DNA of 64,000 nt from Chlorops oryzae (GCA_020466095.1 CM035806.1:33192571-33256570); one strand, 5' to 3'. Shown: positions 23,458-37,043, counted from the first letter of the stretch. Notes: generated from the sequence alone by a model not told the origin. A program made the numbers and translations.

Positions 23458-24588
23458 TCAACTCTTCATTCAGTTTAATACAACCAAACTGTAAGGCATA
23501 GGATGCGATATTTACTTCCTCCTATCTTCCTTGTCCTTCACTTAGATAAAAATAATTCACTGTGAATAGAATTATTCTGCCTAGTCAAAAAAAAAAAAAG
23601 GGGCCAACAATTCCCCGAAGTAGTGTTGCGCCAATCGAAGGGTCTTTGTGCCTTTGCTATGGATATGAAATTCTTCCATTTCGTGATTTATTTCGAATGA
23701 TGATGAAATATTTGAGGATTCCGTATTTGGTCGATCTAACTCTAAAAGGATAATACCAAGTTTTTATAGGAAAACATTAAATTTTAAATTGTTAACTGGA
23801 AGTCTGTTTAGTAGTGTCTCTTTTGAAGAGGGTATTCGAATATTTGTTGGTTGAAAACAAAAAAGTACAAATTATTCCGTAACCCAAGTGGAAATTTCGA
23901 CTCGGTAAATGCCTCAATCATCGATTGAGTGATATTTCCTAGAGGCTTGAAAAGTTCCCCGATTCTCCCCAGTCGCTTGTTTCATCATTCCTTGCTTGTT
24001 ATATTTCCGAACCCATAGAAGCGTTAAAATGCCAAATTAAAGTTGGCTAAACACTTTCAAAATTTTCATTCGCATCCTCTTTCGTTCCCCCTTGCCATTC
24101 CCCGTTGCCATTTTCGGTTTAATTTATGTGCTCTCCATTTGAATTCATGCTCCCTTTTCATACAATACATTCTGCGCTGCGCATACGCGATTATAGCGGT
24201 ATTTTTGCTTTACACTTTCACATTTACAATGTAAAATTTTACATAATTTATGGTCCGTTTTAATATGACTCCGTCGCATTTAGGCTTCCTGTGTTCAGTC
24301 TCGAAAAATCCCAATTTAAACCAAAAAGAAAAAAAAAAAAAAAAAAAACCAAAAAACAAGAGAAAATTTAGAAGAAAAAAATTATGGAAAAAAAAGTGTA
24401 TTAAATAGCACAAAAGGATACCGAAATGCAATGCTTTTCCTTTGCGTAATTGTAGCTCTTTCAACTGAAATGGATACGGGAAAGTGTTGCCATGCTGACA
24501 AATGAAATATGGCAACAAAATTATTAAAGCTTTTACGCTAGAATTCCAATTCCATTTCTCATGAATTTTGACGAAAATTTACATGCAG
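19661..24588. other. Intronic sequence, no gene seen
   Basis: It holds (TA)n at about 20600-20635, (AG)n at 21085-21106 and 23420-23453, GTCC repeats at 22591-22630, and GGCTC/ACGAA pentamers at 22980-23030. The candidate recursive splice site at 22352 lies here. Confidence 0.55.
22327..22357 (+). promoter_or_regulatory. Candidate recursive-splicing ratchet point
   Basis: A long pyrimidine tract (22329-22347) leads to TTATTCCAG|GTAAAT, an acceptor joined directly to a donor with the junction at 22351/22352. This is the zero-length-exon arrangement used in recursive splicing of very long fly introns. It lies about 36.7 kb upstream of the luna exon on the same strand. It is a motif match only. 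Confidence 0.45.
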
Positions 24589-24590
24589 TA

Positions 24591-25019
24591 CACTCGGGAT
24601 AACGTCAACGCCCTATTCCGTCAACATCCCAAAACGTCAACACTTTTTTTATTTACATTGCCTATTGTAAAACGTCAACAAAGCCTTAAATGCTCTAAAA
24701 GGTAAACTCTGCGTAGTTGAACATTTTGGCTAGACTAACGAATAGAATACGAATTCTCAGAATTCCGGGAATCTCCTTTTGTGCGTAAAATGTAGTTTTT
24801 GCTCTTTTTGTTCAGTTGTGTTTTCGATATCATATAAAATATTTTGTCTATTATTTTCCAAATACACAAACATTTGTTTGAATCAGATTATTGGTTGGTT
24901 TTAGCTTGAATACTAAAATAACGTTTAAAGCTATAGTTGCGACTTTATTTTTGTCTAAAATGAGGATAATCATAAACGTCAATACTCGCGGTTTTAATTA
25001 GTTGACGTTATCCCGAGTG
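24591..25019. mobile_element. TA-flanked MITE with AACGTCAAC motifs
   Basis: A 429-bp element with perfect 19-bp inverted ends CACTCGGGATAACGTCAAC (24591-24609) and the inverse (25001-25019). TA at 24589-24590 and 25020-25021 is the target duplication, pointing to the Tc1/mariner-pogo superfamily. The end motif ACGTCAAC recurs inside near 24634 and 24671, with GTCAACAT near 24618 and ACGTCAAT near 24976. There is no coding capacity. Confidence 0.88.
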
Positions 25020-25309
25020 TATTTCATTTAATTTTATTTTAGTTTTCAATATTGCATATCTTTTTCCTAGTTGTAGATTTTATTTAATTTAACATTATTT
25101 TCTTATATGTATTTTGATCGTTTCTTCAAATTTATATAAATAAACTTAATGATGGCATAATTTAAGGGAATTCTACGTAAAACCGTCCTACATTTCGAAC
25201 CCGCTGCCGTTGCAATTTCGGTTTTAACTAAGACGTACGAAATTTTTAATTAAATATTAAAACGATGTGATTGTCAAGGATGTAAAATTTTGAAAACGTG
25301 ATCAATTAA

Positions 25310-25770
25310 CCCTGTGACACATTCCTTCAATTCCTGGAATTTCTGAAAGTGCTTGGCAAGCTCCTAAAATTCATTTTGCCAAATTGGTTACAGGTCAATT
25401 TTAAATCGATATCGAAAAGTATGGCCGAGAATTAAGTTGCGCACTTCCTTATGCCTATATCTCTTCGTCCATTCAATATTTTATTTTTCTCTTTATCAGA
25501 GACTTGGACTTAGACTTGAAGAAAATGCCTCTATAACAACTGACCCAAAAAAAAACCCCCACACCAAGTTCCTACAAATGGCAGAAATCTCAAAAACTTT
25601 AGTACATTTTTCAACTTTGTTCAACATTTCTGGCCTATAGCTCCCGAATCAGTCTGAAAATTTTTTGATTAGAATGAAAAATTTTCATTACTGTACATTA
25701 CTGCGAGCGGTCATGGGAACCTTTTCGGTATCGCAAAGTTGAAAATATTAATTTTTACCCAAAGTCAGAT
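25310..25770 (+). repeat. Unnamed dispersed repeat, copy A
   Basis: One of three related copies. The best shared block runs from GGTCAATTTTAAATCGATAT (about 25393) through AATTAAGTTGCGCACTT. A second shared block covers ATAGCTCCCGAA and TGCAAAGTTGAAAAT...TTTACCCAAA near 25638-25765. No ends or coding region were identified. Confidence 0.7.
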
Positions 25771-26616
25771 AATTATTTGGAAGGATGCGAAATGGATGCC
25801 AGAAAACACTCTGGGTCTGGTCCTACTGCAACTGGTCCGGGGGTTCTTTTTATATTGCATTGTTTAAATTCGTAAGTTTCAACCAACGTTCGAGAGGCAA
25901 GCTATAGACAATTCCCTTTTCCCTAATGGTCTGTCATCAAAGAAGATCTATAAGCTGTCAAGCAGATGCCTCAGATGGGAGAATATCGAGAAGGGCGATA
26001 TATCAGAGAGCAGACCCTTTTGAATTTCTTTGTTTTTTTTTTTTTTTATTTCTTTCGTACCTCAATTCCTATTCATCTAATTCGTTTGCACTCTATGCAC
26101 ATTGTACATATTTCCATTTTTACATACCTTGATCGATTGCGGCGCATCAACTTCCCACAGTTTGATGTTCTTAACGTCCTTATTGAGAGCAATTTGTTAA
26201 TTGAAAATAATGGTTGCACGAGTAGTAGCTGATGCAGTCAAAAAGGGAAGTCTCATCCCATGCACCCACATACACTCACACACACCCACACACACACGTG
26301 CCTTCACATACAAAACTCTTTAACAAATGACACAGCTTTCGAAATTGACTCCTAAGAGAAGCGAAATCCAATTTATCTCACACGCATCCAGGAAATGTAC
26401 TCGCACTCGCACTCGCACTTGCCAGTTTGTCTGCTCCAATCAGTTGTTTGGGTAAAACGCTTAAACGCACTTTATTTACTCCTCATGGGGTATCATCAAC
26501 TAAGTCGAAAGTGTAGGCAAATCGCTGTTGTTATGCCAACAATTTTCAACGACATTCATCGAGCGTCTCGATGGCAGGCCCGTCTCGATCAGGGCCTTAA
26601 AAACGCTTGCTTGCTA

Positions 26617-26649
<33 letters not shown>

Positions 26650-27404
26650 GAAGGAAAAATAAGACCTTTCAGTCTATTTCACCGAGATTTTGTAGACCCC
26701 GGCCGAAGAGATTCAAAATCAAAACAAAAAACAAAACCAAAAAAAAAAAAAAAAGGAGAAAAATGAAAGGCACAAAAACAGAATGGAAGCGAGAACGAAG
26801 AGAATAGACTAAAGAGAGCTAAATGGGTGCACGCAAGATTCTAAAGATTATCAAAAATGACAGCATAATGGAGAGCAATTTGTGCTGTAAATTGGAAAAT
26901 GTCAGATACTAGATAAAGCACGACAAACACTCAACTCCACTCCGCTCCCTCCACTTCACTTCACTTCATTTCACTCCACTCCATTCCATTTGCTGGCGTA
27001 TGCTTGGCAAAATATGCTGTCTGAAAGCGAAAAAGTTGGCAAAATTACCATTTACATAGTTTATTGGATTATCTAAAATTAAAGATGTACATAAATGATA
27101 CATACACGCATACGTATGTGCGTGTTTGTGTGTCTATGTATGCGCGTAAATAGGTTTATTTTCAGGGTGGATATGGGGGTATTCAAAGTCGTTCTTTGAT
27201 TAGGCACTTTTGAGAGCTGATATCACTGATTGAAATTAAAAAGGACGAGAAAAAAAATTGGTTTAATTATAAGTACTTTTAAGGTCCAAAATTTATAAAT
27301 TTTTTTTTTTAATTTTATAATTATTTTTTAAATTAATAAGTCTTTGAAAAGAAAGTTTATTCTTCGAATTCTCCAATAAAATCAACAAAAAACTTCAATT
27401 ATAA
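25771..27404. other. Intronic sequence, no gene seen
   Basis: It contains a poly-T of about 28 nt at 26622-26649, a poly-A at about 26740-26754 and CACTC-type repeats at 26935-26990. Nothing coding is supported. Confidence 0.5.
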
Positions 27405-27950
27405 ACAAGTATCGGTGCTATTGTAGTCAGGCGAGCCCTACAATACAATACCCGACACCGATGTACATATATAGATACATAAATATGTATTTACTTTTTA
27501 CAGAACCGAAGACCGCGATCATCAGTTAGACAATGTATCCGGGAGATTTTCAAGACCCTTAAGGCCCCTCATATACATAGAAACTCAAATTTCCGACTTC
27601 ATTGACCTACCGCAAAATATTCAGATCTAAGAGCAGTTTCTGCGATTTTCATAATAAATCCTAGTACTGGTGATACCCCTAAAAACGGTCCGATCAATTT
27701 CATTCTCAAACTTGATCTTACTCATGTCCGTGAGCATGGCTCAGCTCTTACGATAGAATACCTGTATGCGAGCACACGGGCAAAGAGACAGACGGATAGA
27801 CAGACAGGCAGGCAGAGGTACATGGCTAAATCAGATCTCCTGGTGACGCTGATCATTTCTATATGAATTTTTTATGATCTGTCTCGACTTTTTCTGAGCT
27901 TTACCCACACGTACGCACCATCGTTATATACCCCGCGACACTGAGTGTCC
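27405..27950 (-). repeat. Hairpin-ended ATACCC repeat, copy 1
   Basis: This is the reverse complement of the repeat at 36154-37043, with part of the middle missing. Shared blocks include the end with AGTCAGGCGAGCC and AATACCCGACAC, the CAGACAGGCAGGCAG stretch near 27800, and the block TGATCATTTCTATATGAA. It is diverged and has no coding region. Confidence 0.8.
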
Positions 27951-28005
27951 TGATGGACGATTTAAGTAATAAAAGACCAGAGAAATCGAAGGCGGAATAT
28001 CCTTG

Positions 28006-28036
<31 letters not shown>

Positions 28037-29531
28037 CATTAATTTATTCGTATTCCAGTTGAAAGCTTCGTGGCTTCGTGGCATCGTGACATCGAAACAT
28101 TCGCAGTCGGAATTAAATGAATTTCATTTCTTCAAAGCTCTCATATGATGGCGCAAAGGGCGCACACACTTTCGCTTTAATTACGGGACATAATCAGCTT
28201 TCTATGTGCTGCGCCAAGGCGTGCATGTCATCCTACCTATTATCCTTATTCTGTGAAATGTCTCGCGTTCGCCTTGGTAACACAGTTGCGCGCTAAATGA
28301 GCGACATACTAAGTTTTTGTTTTCTATTTTTGTTATTACTCCGCCCCACCCCCCCAAATATGTAGTATGGGGTTGGGGGCTTCGTAAATTCCTGTGCGCC
28401 ATATTTTCCCACAATGATTATCTAAATTAAATGCGCTTGTGTTCGTTCGCCTATTTTATATTTGGGCCTTCGGTATTCTGCCTCCTGATTTGCCGCTTTA
28501 CCGCTTTGCTCTGCATACAATATGCCGGCATATGTTGACGAACGAAGATGCGTAGGGCTTTGGAACTTGCTGTGCTTGTGCCTGTGCTGTGCTGTGCGGG
28601 CTGTCGGGGGTTATGTGTTGCGAGTGTGAGTGTGAGTGCTGTTGTGATCTCTTTCCTCTCAAGCGTCTGTCAGAGATTTTGTGATTTACTTCAATTTTTG
28701 ACATTTGCTGTCAGATGGTTGTCAGTTGGAACAGCAATATACATTTTACATACGCATACATGCGATTTTTGATAACTTATTCTTTGTTTCTTTGCTTCCT
28801 CTTTTTTTTTTTGTTTTGTTTTTTGTAGGAAATTGCCTTTAAAGCAGAAAAGGAAGATGACTCGAAGTAATCACAACACTAAAATAAACTCATTCATTTC
28901 GATTCTTGGGCATGTGTGCGTGTGCGTGTGTGTGTGTGTGCGTGTGTTTGTGTGCGAGCGTGCGTGCATGTCATTTGTTTCACAAAAGTTCGAGCGTGAA
29001 CTTGAATTTGTTGTGTGTCGTTGACACTTACGAGATATATTCAAGGCGTTTTATTGCTGTATGGAACAAATGTTGCCACTCAAAGGCAATAGTAAGACGT
29101 TCGTCACCACATATAAAGGCAAACAACGGTGAATTTTATTTAAAATGGCTTAAAGTTAAGACATCTAATGATTTATAACTGCCAAATCCCTATTTCGAGG
29201 AACTTAAATTTCATTTTTTCTTATTCTGTTAAGCCACACAAAATCCCTCAAAACAAAAACAAAAATCAAAAAAAACATGCACATTGTGTTGTTGTCTTAA
29301 CGGCTTTTGTTGAATGTACATAGGTAATTAATTAATTAAAAAAAAAATTTTTTTTTTTATTAAATTTATTTTTTTATTTTTGATTTTTTTTTAAATAAGT
29401 ACACGTTTTTTGAATTGCTGTAAGATTTCGTGAATTTTCGCGTTGGATATATGCATTTCAGGATTCTGAATCATCAGCGCTGGTTGAAAAAATTCGAGCA
29501 TAATTGAAGGGGTAATTTTAAGTTTTTTCTT
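27951..29531. other. Intronic sequence, no gene seen
   Basis: It has a poly-T tract at about 28006-28031, a G-rich/C-rich stretch at 28340-28380 and (GT)n at 28917-28965. AT-rich homopolymers lie at 29335-29400. Confidence 0.5.
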
Positions 29532-30030
29532 TTGATTTTGGGTAAAAATTGTTCAACATGCAATACCAAAAATGTACAGGATGCGCTCGGATGAAGTGAG
29601 AGCGTACTCCAAAGAAAATGTTTAGTTATGATTTTCCTTAATTTTAATCAAAAATTTTCCAAAAGCTTCACACCGGCTCTGCAGCTATGGACGAAAAATA
29701 TTAAAAGGAGGTGCAAACATTTTATAGATTTTGAGATTTGTTCTATTTTTTGCCATTATATGGTGTGTTTTCGGGTCAGTTATTACAAGGGTGATTTTCT
29801 ACAAATTTAAGACTTAAACTTCATCATAAAGAGAGAGAAAAAATATTCAACGGTCTATAAGTTATAGGCATAAGTAAGTGCGCAACTTAATTCGCGGCCA
29901 AATCTTTCGAGATCGATTTCAAATTGACCTATAGACCAAAAAAAAGCAAGTTGACATATTACCCGAGTACTTTCAGAAGCTGCAGTCGAAATTCGATTTA
30001 CATTCGAGGACCTCAAAATATGTGTCTGCT
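29532..30030 (-). repeat. Unnamed dispersed repeat, copy B
   Basis: The reverse complement of copies A and C. Read on the minus strand, it has GGTCAATTTGAAATCGATCT, GAATTAAGTTGCGCACTTAC, and at the far end TTTTTACCCAAAATCAAAAG. The match to copy A extends upstream through CTTCTGAAAGTACT, so the family is probably at least 480 bp long. Confidence 0.7.
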
Positions 30031-31209
30031 TTTAAAGTAGCTAAAGGACCAACGCCAAAGCAGTGTCCAACTTTCAACGAGCTTTTCTTGAATTGCTTTT
30101 AAGATAACCTTTGATAGTAATTGTGAGTTGGGAACACTTGTGGCACGGATCTAAGGGGAGGGAGAAGGACTGAGGATACAAAAAAAGGCTCCAAACGTTA
30201 GCGATTTACTTCATACAAGCAAGACACCTGAAATAAGTATCTTAGACAAATCACTTATGGGCATAAACTATGATAATTGAAGTCATTTACTGTCCCATTT
30301 GCTCTTTTCGATATCGACTTTCGATAACTTGCAACAAATACATGAATCCTGAATTATAATTTTCATCTCAATTCAAAAAAAAAAAAAAAATTTTTTTTGA
30401 TTTTGCTTCTTGAACTCTTTAAGGAAGCACATAAATTACATGGATTCTAACATAAGTAATTAATTATCAAAGGAATTTGCTCAGTCGATCAAAAGCCATA
30501 TCTTATTCATGTTCAACCATCTTACTTAAGGGTACATTGTTCATTATAAGCACAGATTTTAGTCGGTGGTGCTTGATTTCGTAAAGCATCTACTCTTAAG
30601 CCATTGTGCTTAACCCTATCGCGGCTGGCGATTTAAATGCGTAAATTCTCAGTTCAAATTTTACATCTTATTACCTTACAATATAATTAGGGTATTCCCT
30701 TTTATAGTACAAAGACTGAAGTACACATTTTTTCATACAAAAGTTCATTCATTAAATTTTTTGGCCTTCTTGATTTACGAGTTTTCGAGGCGAATACTCG
30801 TTTAAGGAAAAACACATAGGGAAAAAAGAAAAACTTCGATATTCTGAAATTGTTCTATCGTGGAACAAGAATTTTTTTTGCAGTGAAGAATTTTTGTCTA
30901 TTTCCTTCGTTATAAAATTCGCCGAAAATGTTATTATTATTCAAACGGATTCTTTTAATCGGGAACCTTTTTATAAGGTCCAAAAAATGATCACAGAAAT
31001 TTGAAAGCTGTTTGGAATTGGTTGCGAAAGGGTTAAAGCATAATCGAAATGTTTCCTCACCCACTCAATTGTATACACTTATGTTCTTATACTTATAAGT
31101 AAGTATGTATATTTAGGTATATACACCGGCTTGAATCCGTAATTACACATTTGCCTCTTTTATAGTCACAACAACACCATAAGTGCACATATGTGCCCAT
31201 GTATAATGA

Positions 31210-31248
<39 letters not shown>

Positions 31249-34200
31249 ATATTTATGTGTGAGTGTGTGTATGTTTATATTTTATCCTTCCTTTCTTTAA
31301 GATTCACGAGCAGAAGAGACGTAATATTTAGGCACGTACAATGATTTTATGGTGATTGATTTGTTCCTCGATTCAGTGATAATGCACCGTACTGAAGTAA
31401 ATGAAACAAAAACAAATGGGCGCACAATAACAACAACAACAGCAACAACAAAAGCAACAACGATAACAAGAACAAGAACAAGAACATCATCAACAAAGAC
31501 AACATTATGAACAGTATTTATCACATTTGCAATCATGTCTGGTTGTCCTGTCGTGTAGGTATTATACTTGTTAGTTATGTTAATTTTGTCGGCTGTGCTG
31601 ACTGTTTATGAAGTTGACTGCTTCGTCCTCGTCGTGTTCTTCTTCTTCTTGTCAGTGTTGCAAGCACACGAGGCATGAGAGAAATGACTTCACTACAGTG
31701 CCTGTTCGTTCGCTCCCGCATTCGTTTCTTCCATCGTTCGGATGTCAATTTAAATGCTGAGCGATCGTTTCATTTCGTCTCGATGCGAGCGTCGCAAATA
31801 GAAATACCAACGCCAGCTCCGATTCCGATTCCAATTCCGATTCCGAGTCCAACTCCGAGCTGCGATTGCGATTGCTAGTGCGATTAACTTCTTTGCATGC
31901 GTCATACTGTATCTCCAAGCGCCCGCCCCCTGAATCGGCAAGAGCACACCTGATTGCTCTATGGGGGGAGCACGCGTACGCGTCGCGTATGTCGCAGTAC
32001 TTGTCTCACTTGAACTAAATTCGAAGGCAAACACAATACGCACAGCGTTTGTGCATAAATTCACGTCCAAGTCAGCTCGGTAGACAGGTACTTAGTTCAA
32101 TTGGTTGCGCAGCGATGCTGCGGCAATTGCAACAACACCAACACGGCTGCGTCAGTGGCTGTTGGCAGCTACCAACTAGCTGGGCACATTATCGCCTGTG
32201 CGGGCTGAGCGGCAGCTGCGGTGCATTGGCTAAACGCAAATGGGTAATTGCTTGCTAGCTTATTGTCTGCGGCGGGGGTGAGGTGTTGGCGCTGGCGTGA
32301 TGGCACGACAGGCGGTTGGTTAGCATGCGGGCAAAGGGGCCGAGAGTCGGCTGGCGCCGTTCGATTAGCTTATTCCTGCGGTTAGTTGCGCTGAAAAAGC
32401 GCGACATCGCCGTTCTCGGCTGGTGTCGGGTTGCAATTTTGAAAATCTTCGTGACGTGCATGTTTAGTTGCACTGCCGTCGTTGTCGTTGTTGTTACTGT
32501 TGCACTCATATCTATATCTTTGTACATAATATGTACTACATATATATGCATGTATGCGATGCGATGACAATTGCCATCATGCCATGTGCATGACTTGCGC
32601 TGCGTCCAATTGCACGGTTATGTTTTCCCTTTTGTTTTTTTTTTCCAAGTGATTTTTTCACAAACGAAATTTAAGCGAAAAGAACTGCAGCCGAGAGTAT
32701 GGACAAAGGAGCAACCAAAAAAAGAGGAGGGGGGCGGCACGTAAAATGGAATATATTTTTTGTTGTTTCGAGTTTCTTTGGGTCCGCGTGCTTGCGGTTA
32801 ACGTTTTTCCTAACAAATATCCAAGCTTCGTTTGAGCTCTTACGCATTGCTTTGCCAAGCTGTTTTGGTCTTTCTTTTTTGCATAAAAAAACAATTTTTT
32901 CTTCTGTTTTTTTTTTTTTTTTTTGCTGGTCTACTTCAAAAAGTTGAATTGCAGCGTGAAAAATTGCTATTTTTGTGCTTGCTTTGTTGACCCACATTTT
33001 GTGTTCTGTTGTTTTTAATGAACGTTCGCAAGAAACCAAAAAAAACGACACAAAAAAAAAATTTTTTTTTTTATGAAAATAAAAATCAAAGTGACGCGGA
33101 ATTGCGTAGCTCACGGAAAAATGTTTAAATTTTCTGCTCCAAATTGGGGGAAAAATAAAAATAAAAATAAAAAAATTCAAAAAATCGCAATGGCTCCGCA
33201 ATCGGTAGCAAAGTTTTGACTACAAACCGATTTAAGGTCACAGCGAAGTTTGTTTGTTGTTTTTTTAAGCTTTTGCTTTTGGCTACTGAAAAGTGAAAAA
33301 TGCACAAAGAGCTCAATTAAATGCTCTCCAAGATAACAACAACTTCCACTCAATCTAAAAGCGCTTTTCCATTTGAAATCCCGCCCGAAGACAGACAGAC
33401 GACCCGAAAAGAGACACTCGTTAGCTGCAGTGCGACAAAGGAAAAATTTGGCCCATTTTCATCAATATATGTACTTTCCTCATTTATTGGGTGCTTTTTT
33501 CCTCCCCCCCGTAACCCTTCAATAAATCTTTCCAAATTCTCTCTCCTTTCTTTACGTCTAAGCAAGTTCCATGCGACTTAATTTAATCAGCCATCATTTA
33601 AACCCAACCCAGCCTTCCGCTCATTGCATTATAAAAGGCTTAATTGACATACGACAAAAAAAAAAAAGAAAAGGAAAGGAAAGGAAAGGAAAAACAAAGG
33701 TGGCAGAAGGCGTGGGCGAAGGGGACCGCGGGGTCGTTTAACTTTTGCCGAAAGAAAGTTTTTAGTAGCTTATTAGTAATTAAAAAAGGTCTTTAAAGTG
33801 TTAAAATTTCCCCTCATTTTCGTATATCTTAGACCACCTCTAAAGTATTCCTTATACAACCTAATTATGAGAAAGATCTACCTTTTTTAATTTTTTTTAA
33901 TTTTTTTTTTATTTTTTATTTGTTTTTTTTTTAATTTTTTTAAATTTTTTTTTTTTTTTTTTTGTGAAAAGTTTCACGCGGCACTTGATTTCTGAGGCGA
34001 CAATCATCACCAAAAAAGGAACGAAAAAAATTCCGATGCAAACAGCAAAAGTAAGAAAGAAAGTTAGAAAGAAGGAAGGACGGCCTGCCCTATGTCAAGG
34101 GTGCCAAAATACCTTTTCCAAGTTTTTCTTCATTTTTAAGCTCAAAGAACATTGATTACGTTAACGCAACAAAAACGAAACAAAAGGGAAAATATAAATA

Positions 34201-34590
34201 AATAAAAAATAAAAATAAGAAAAATAAAAATGAAAAAATAAATGGAAATCTTAAATCCCTCACGAAAGGAAAGGCACTCAGAACGCATATCGTTTGCGTG
34301 TCCTGCGCAGTTTACCAAACTTTTCATGTTTAAATAATTTTTCGCCTAACAGCACTCATCCACGTCCTTAACATCCATCCATTCTCTAAACGGTCAGCGA
34401 GCCAAAAGACATGGCAAGACAAGAGCAGCACAAGACAGACACCACGGATGGCCGACGCGTAATCAGTCGCCCGAACGGCAATAAAAAACTTCAAGTATCT
34501 GCCGTGAAAAATGTGCCCCGAATATAAACATAAATGATAAGATTAAAGGACCGCAATGGCGGCCAGCCGCGTCATGCCGGTGTACACACA

Positions 34591-34621
<31 letters not shown>

Positions 34622-35712
34622 AAAAAAGTGGGCGAAAACTTGCTTAGCATGCCTAATGCCCGTTTTATTGCTTCCCTCAGCTGTCTTCCCCACTGTTCCG
34701 TCACACGCTTCACTTCGTTAAAGAATAGCAAATTTGCGTGGTGCTGAAAATGGCCTATAGTCTGCTTAATTCAGGAAACAAGATGGCGTTAAAAAAGTCA
34801 CAAAAGTCAATGAGTCACAATTCATTGAAGCAAAGCAAACCCGGTAATAGGGACGATGTGACAAGGAATGTAGCAGAAAAAAGAAAAAAAAGAAGGAAAT
34901 ATTAAAGCGAAATCCTGAAATGAAGGAACAAAACAAAACAAAACGAAACAAAGCAAAACGAAACAAAGCAAAATATGCCAGCCATTGCCGTGTTGAGTGA
35001 TAAAAGCGAACAATCACAAGGAAGTGTAAAGCACAAAGCTCAATCTCAGGATAAAGTTATAAAAGTTATTATAACGCTTTCAAATTAAGTTTTCCTTTCC
35101 TTCTTTTGTTTTGTTGCTATTCGGCGATGAAAATGGACAAAAAGTGAACTAAAAACATTGCGACTGTGGCTCCCTCCCCGTCTTCAAAATCTCTCGCCTC
35201 TGTCACGATGCGTCATGGCGTTATAAATTTGATCGCTTTCTTTATGAGTACGACGTGCAAGAATCGTATTAAACACTTTATTCGCCTCTTAGTCCGTTAT
35301 TTCTTTAGTCCGGATTTCCTCCCATTTTTTGTTTGTTTGTTTTTTTCTTTTCTTGTTACCTACCAATCTTTTTCGTATCTGTATGGTGTGGTGTTTCTTT
35401 TTCGACGACCTCTCAGCTGAATCTCGGTCATAATATTATGGTTTTAATTGCCTTTCCGGAAATATTTCTTGATACTCTTTTATTTCAAAAACAAAACAAC
35501 AAAAAAAAAAAACAAAACAACAAAAATAAACACCCAACCGGATATTTGCATTGGATAAAATTAATTCAAAATTGCTGCCCCGCATCCGGTTTCATTAAAT
35601 TAATTTCCTTTTTTCCCATTGCCCAAGCATTTTCCAATTTTCGTTCGCTTTTTGCATTCGATCCTTTTGACCTGAACCAATGATAATTGCTTTTGTGGGT
35701 TCTTTTCCTTTT

Positions 35713-35761
<49 letters not shown>

Positions 35762-36153
35762 GTCTCTCTCTCTCTCTGTTTTTGTTTACTTTTATTTGGC
35801 AAACATTTTCTTATCAAGGATATTTCTTGTATCGAAAAGTATCTAATTTATACCGATGAGTGTTTTTGAATATTCGAATGCATCCGTTGAGGTAATTTCT
35901 CGAAGCTCTAACTTAATTAGAGCGAAAGCATTAGACATTGGAACACAGGGCATTGCTGTCTACAAGTAGGTACAATCGAGGAATCTAATAAATTTTGAAC
36001 ACAGTCACAATTGGAAAGCTGGAAATAATGAGGACGATGGAGCTGGCTTTTGGGAGAGACTGAAACAGAGTGTTTGAAAAATTCGATGGTTCCCATATTT
36101 AGTTGAGAACCATTCGAGATTCACTGTAGCCACTAGGATTTTTCCTTATCTGG
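30031..36153. other. Intronic sequence, no gene seen; GC-richer patch at 31620-32480
   Basis: It contains (TA)n at 31208-31246, (AAC)n at 31427-31460, a GATTCC-type hexamer run at 31815-31875, and poly-T at 33880-33963. Others are GGAAA repeats at 33670-33692, poly-A at 34590-34618, AACAAA pentamers at 34925-34975 and (CT)n at 35716-35780. The patch 31620-32480 is visibly richer in G and C and poorer in homopolymers than its surroundings, but I cannot assign an exon or promoter to it. Confidence 0.5.
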
Positions 36154-37043
36154 TTATACCCGACACACTCTGTGTCGAGGGTATATTGCGTTTGTGTGGT
36201 TGTGTGTAACACCCAGAACCAGTCGAGATAGACCATACAAAATATATATAGAAATGATCAGCGTCACCAGGAGATTCGATTTAGCCATGTCCGTCCGTCT
36301 GACCGTCCGTCTGTCCGTCCGTCTGTCTGTCCGTCCGTCTGTCTGTATACAGTTATCTTATCGAAGGAGTTGAGCTATCTTGACAAAATTTGGTATGCGT
36401 GCTCACGGGGACATGCATAAAAACAAGTTCGAGAATGGACCCGATCGGACCATTTTTAGGGGTACCTCCAGTACTAGGATCTGTTACGAAAATCACAAAA
36501 ACTGCTCTAAAAGCGAAGTTTTTCAACATATTTTGATGTTATTTGATATTTGATCATATTTAAAGTCCAGTAATACTATTTCGAAAAATTGGAAAAGTGG
36601 GCGTGGCAGAAGGGCGGTTTTCGAAAATTGTCTCCTACACCCGAAATTCAAATGGGACTTGAACGAAATTTGGCACTTATGCTTCCTTTGTAGCCTTAAA
36701 CATCCTTCCAAAAAATTTCCTTGATCGGTCCATTTTTAAGGGTACCTCCAGTACTAGGCTATGTCACAAAAATCCCAAAACTGCCTTCAAATTGGACTTT
36801 TTCAAAATTTTTTAATGAAACTTAAAATTTGAGCGTATATTTAAGCCTCCGATTATAGTTCAACAAAAATTGGAAAAGTGGGTGTGGCAAAGGGGCGGTT
36901 TTTATAAAGAAATTTAACAAAAGTCGGTATATTGGGCCCGTAATGGCCTTAAACACCTCTTGATATTAAAAATTATTTGAACATGTGTGTCTGTGTCGGG
37001 TATTCTATTGTCAGGCTCGCCTGACTATAACACCCTTTCTTGT
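36154..37043 (+). repeat. Hairpin-ended ATACCC repeat, copy 2
   Basis: An 890-bp repeat. Its left end is self-complementary (ATACCCGACACA-CTC-TGTGTC-GAGGGTAT). Its right end contains GTCAGGCTCGCCTGAC between GGGTATT and ATAACACCC. Inside are a GTCC/GTCTG run (36288-36350) and two GGGCGTGGCA/GGTGTGGCA-type blocks. The order of these features resembles a widespread family of Drosophila intronic repeats. It has no coding region. Confidence 0.8.
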
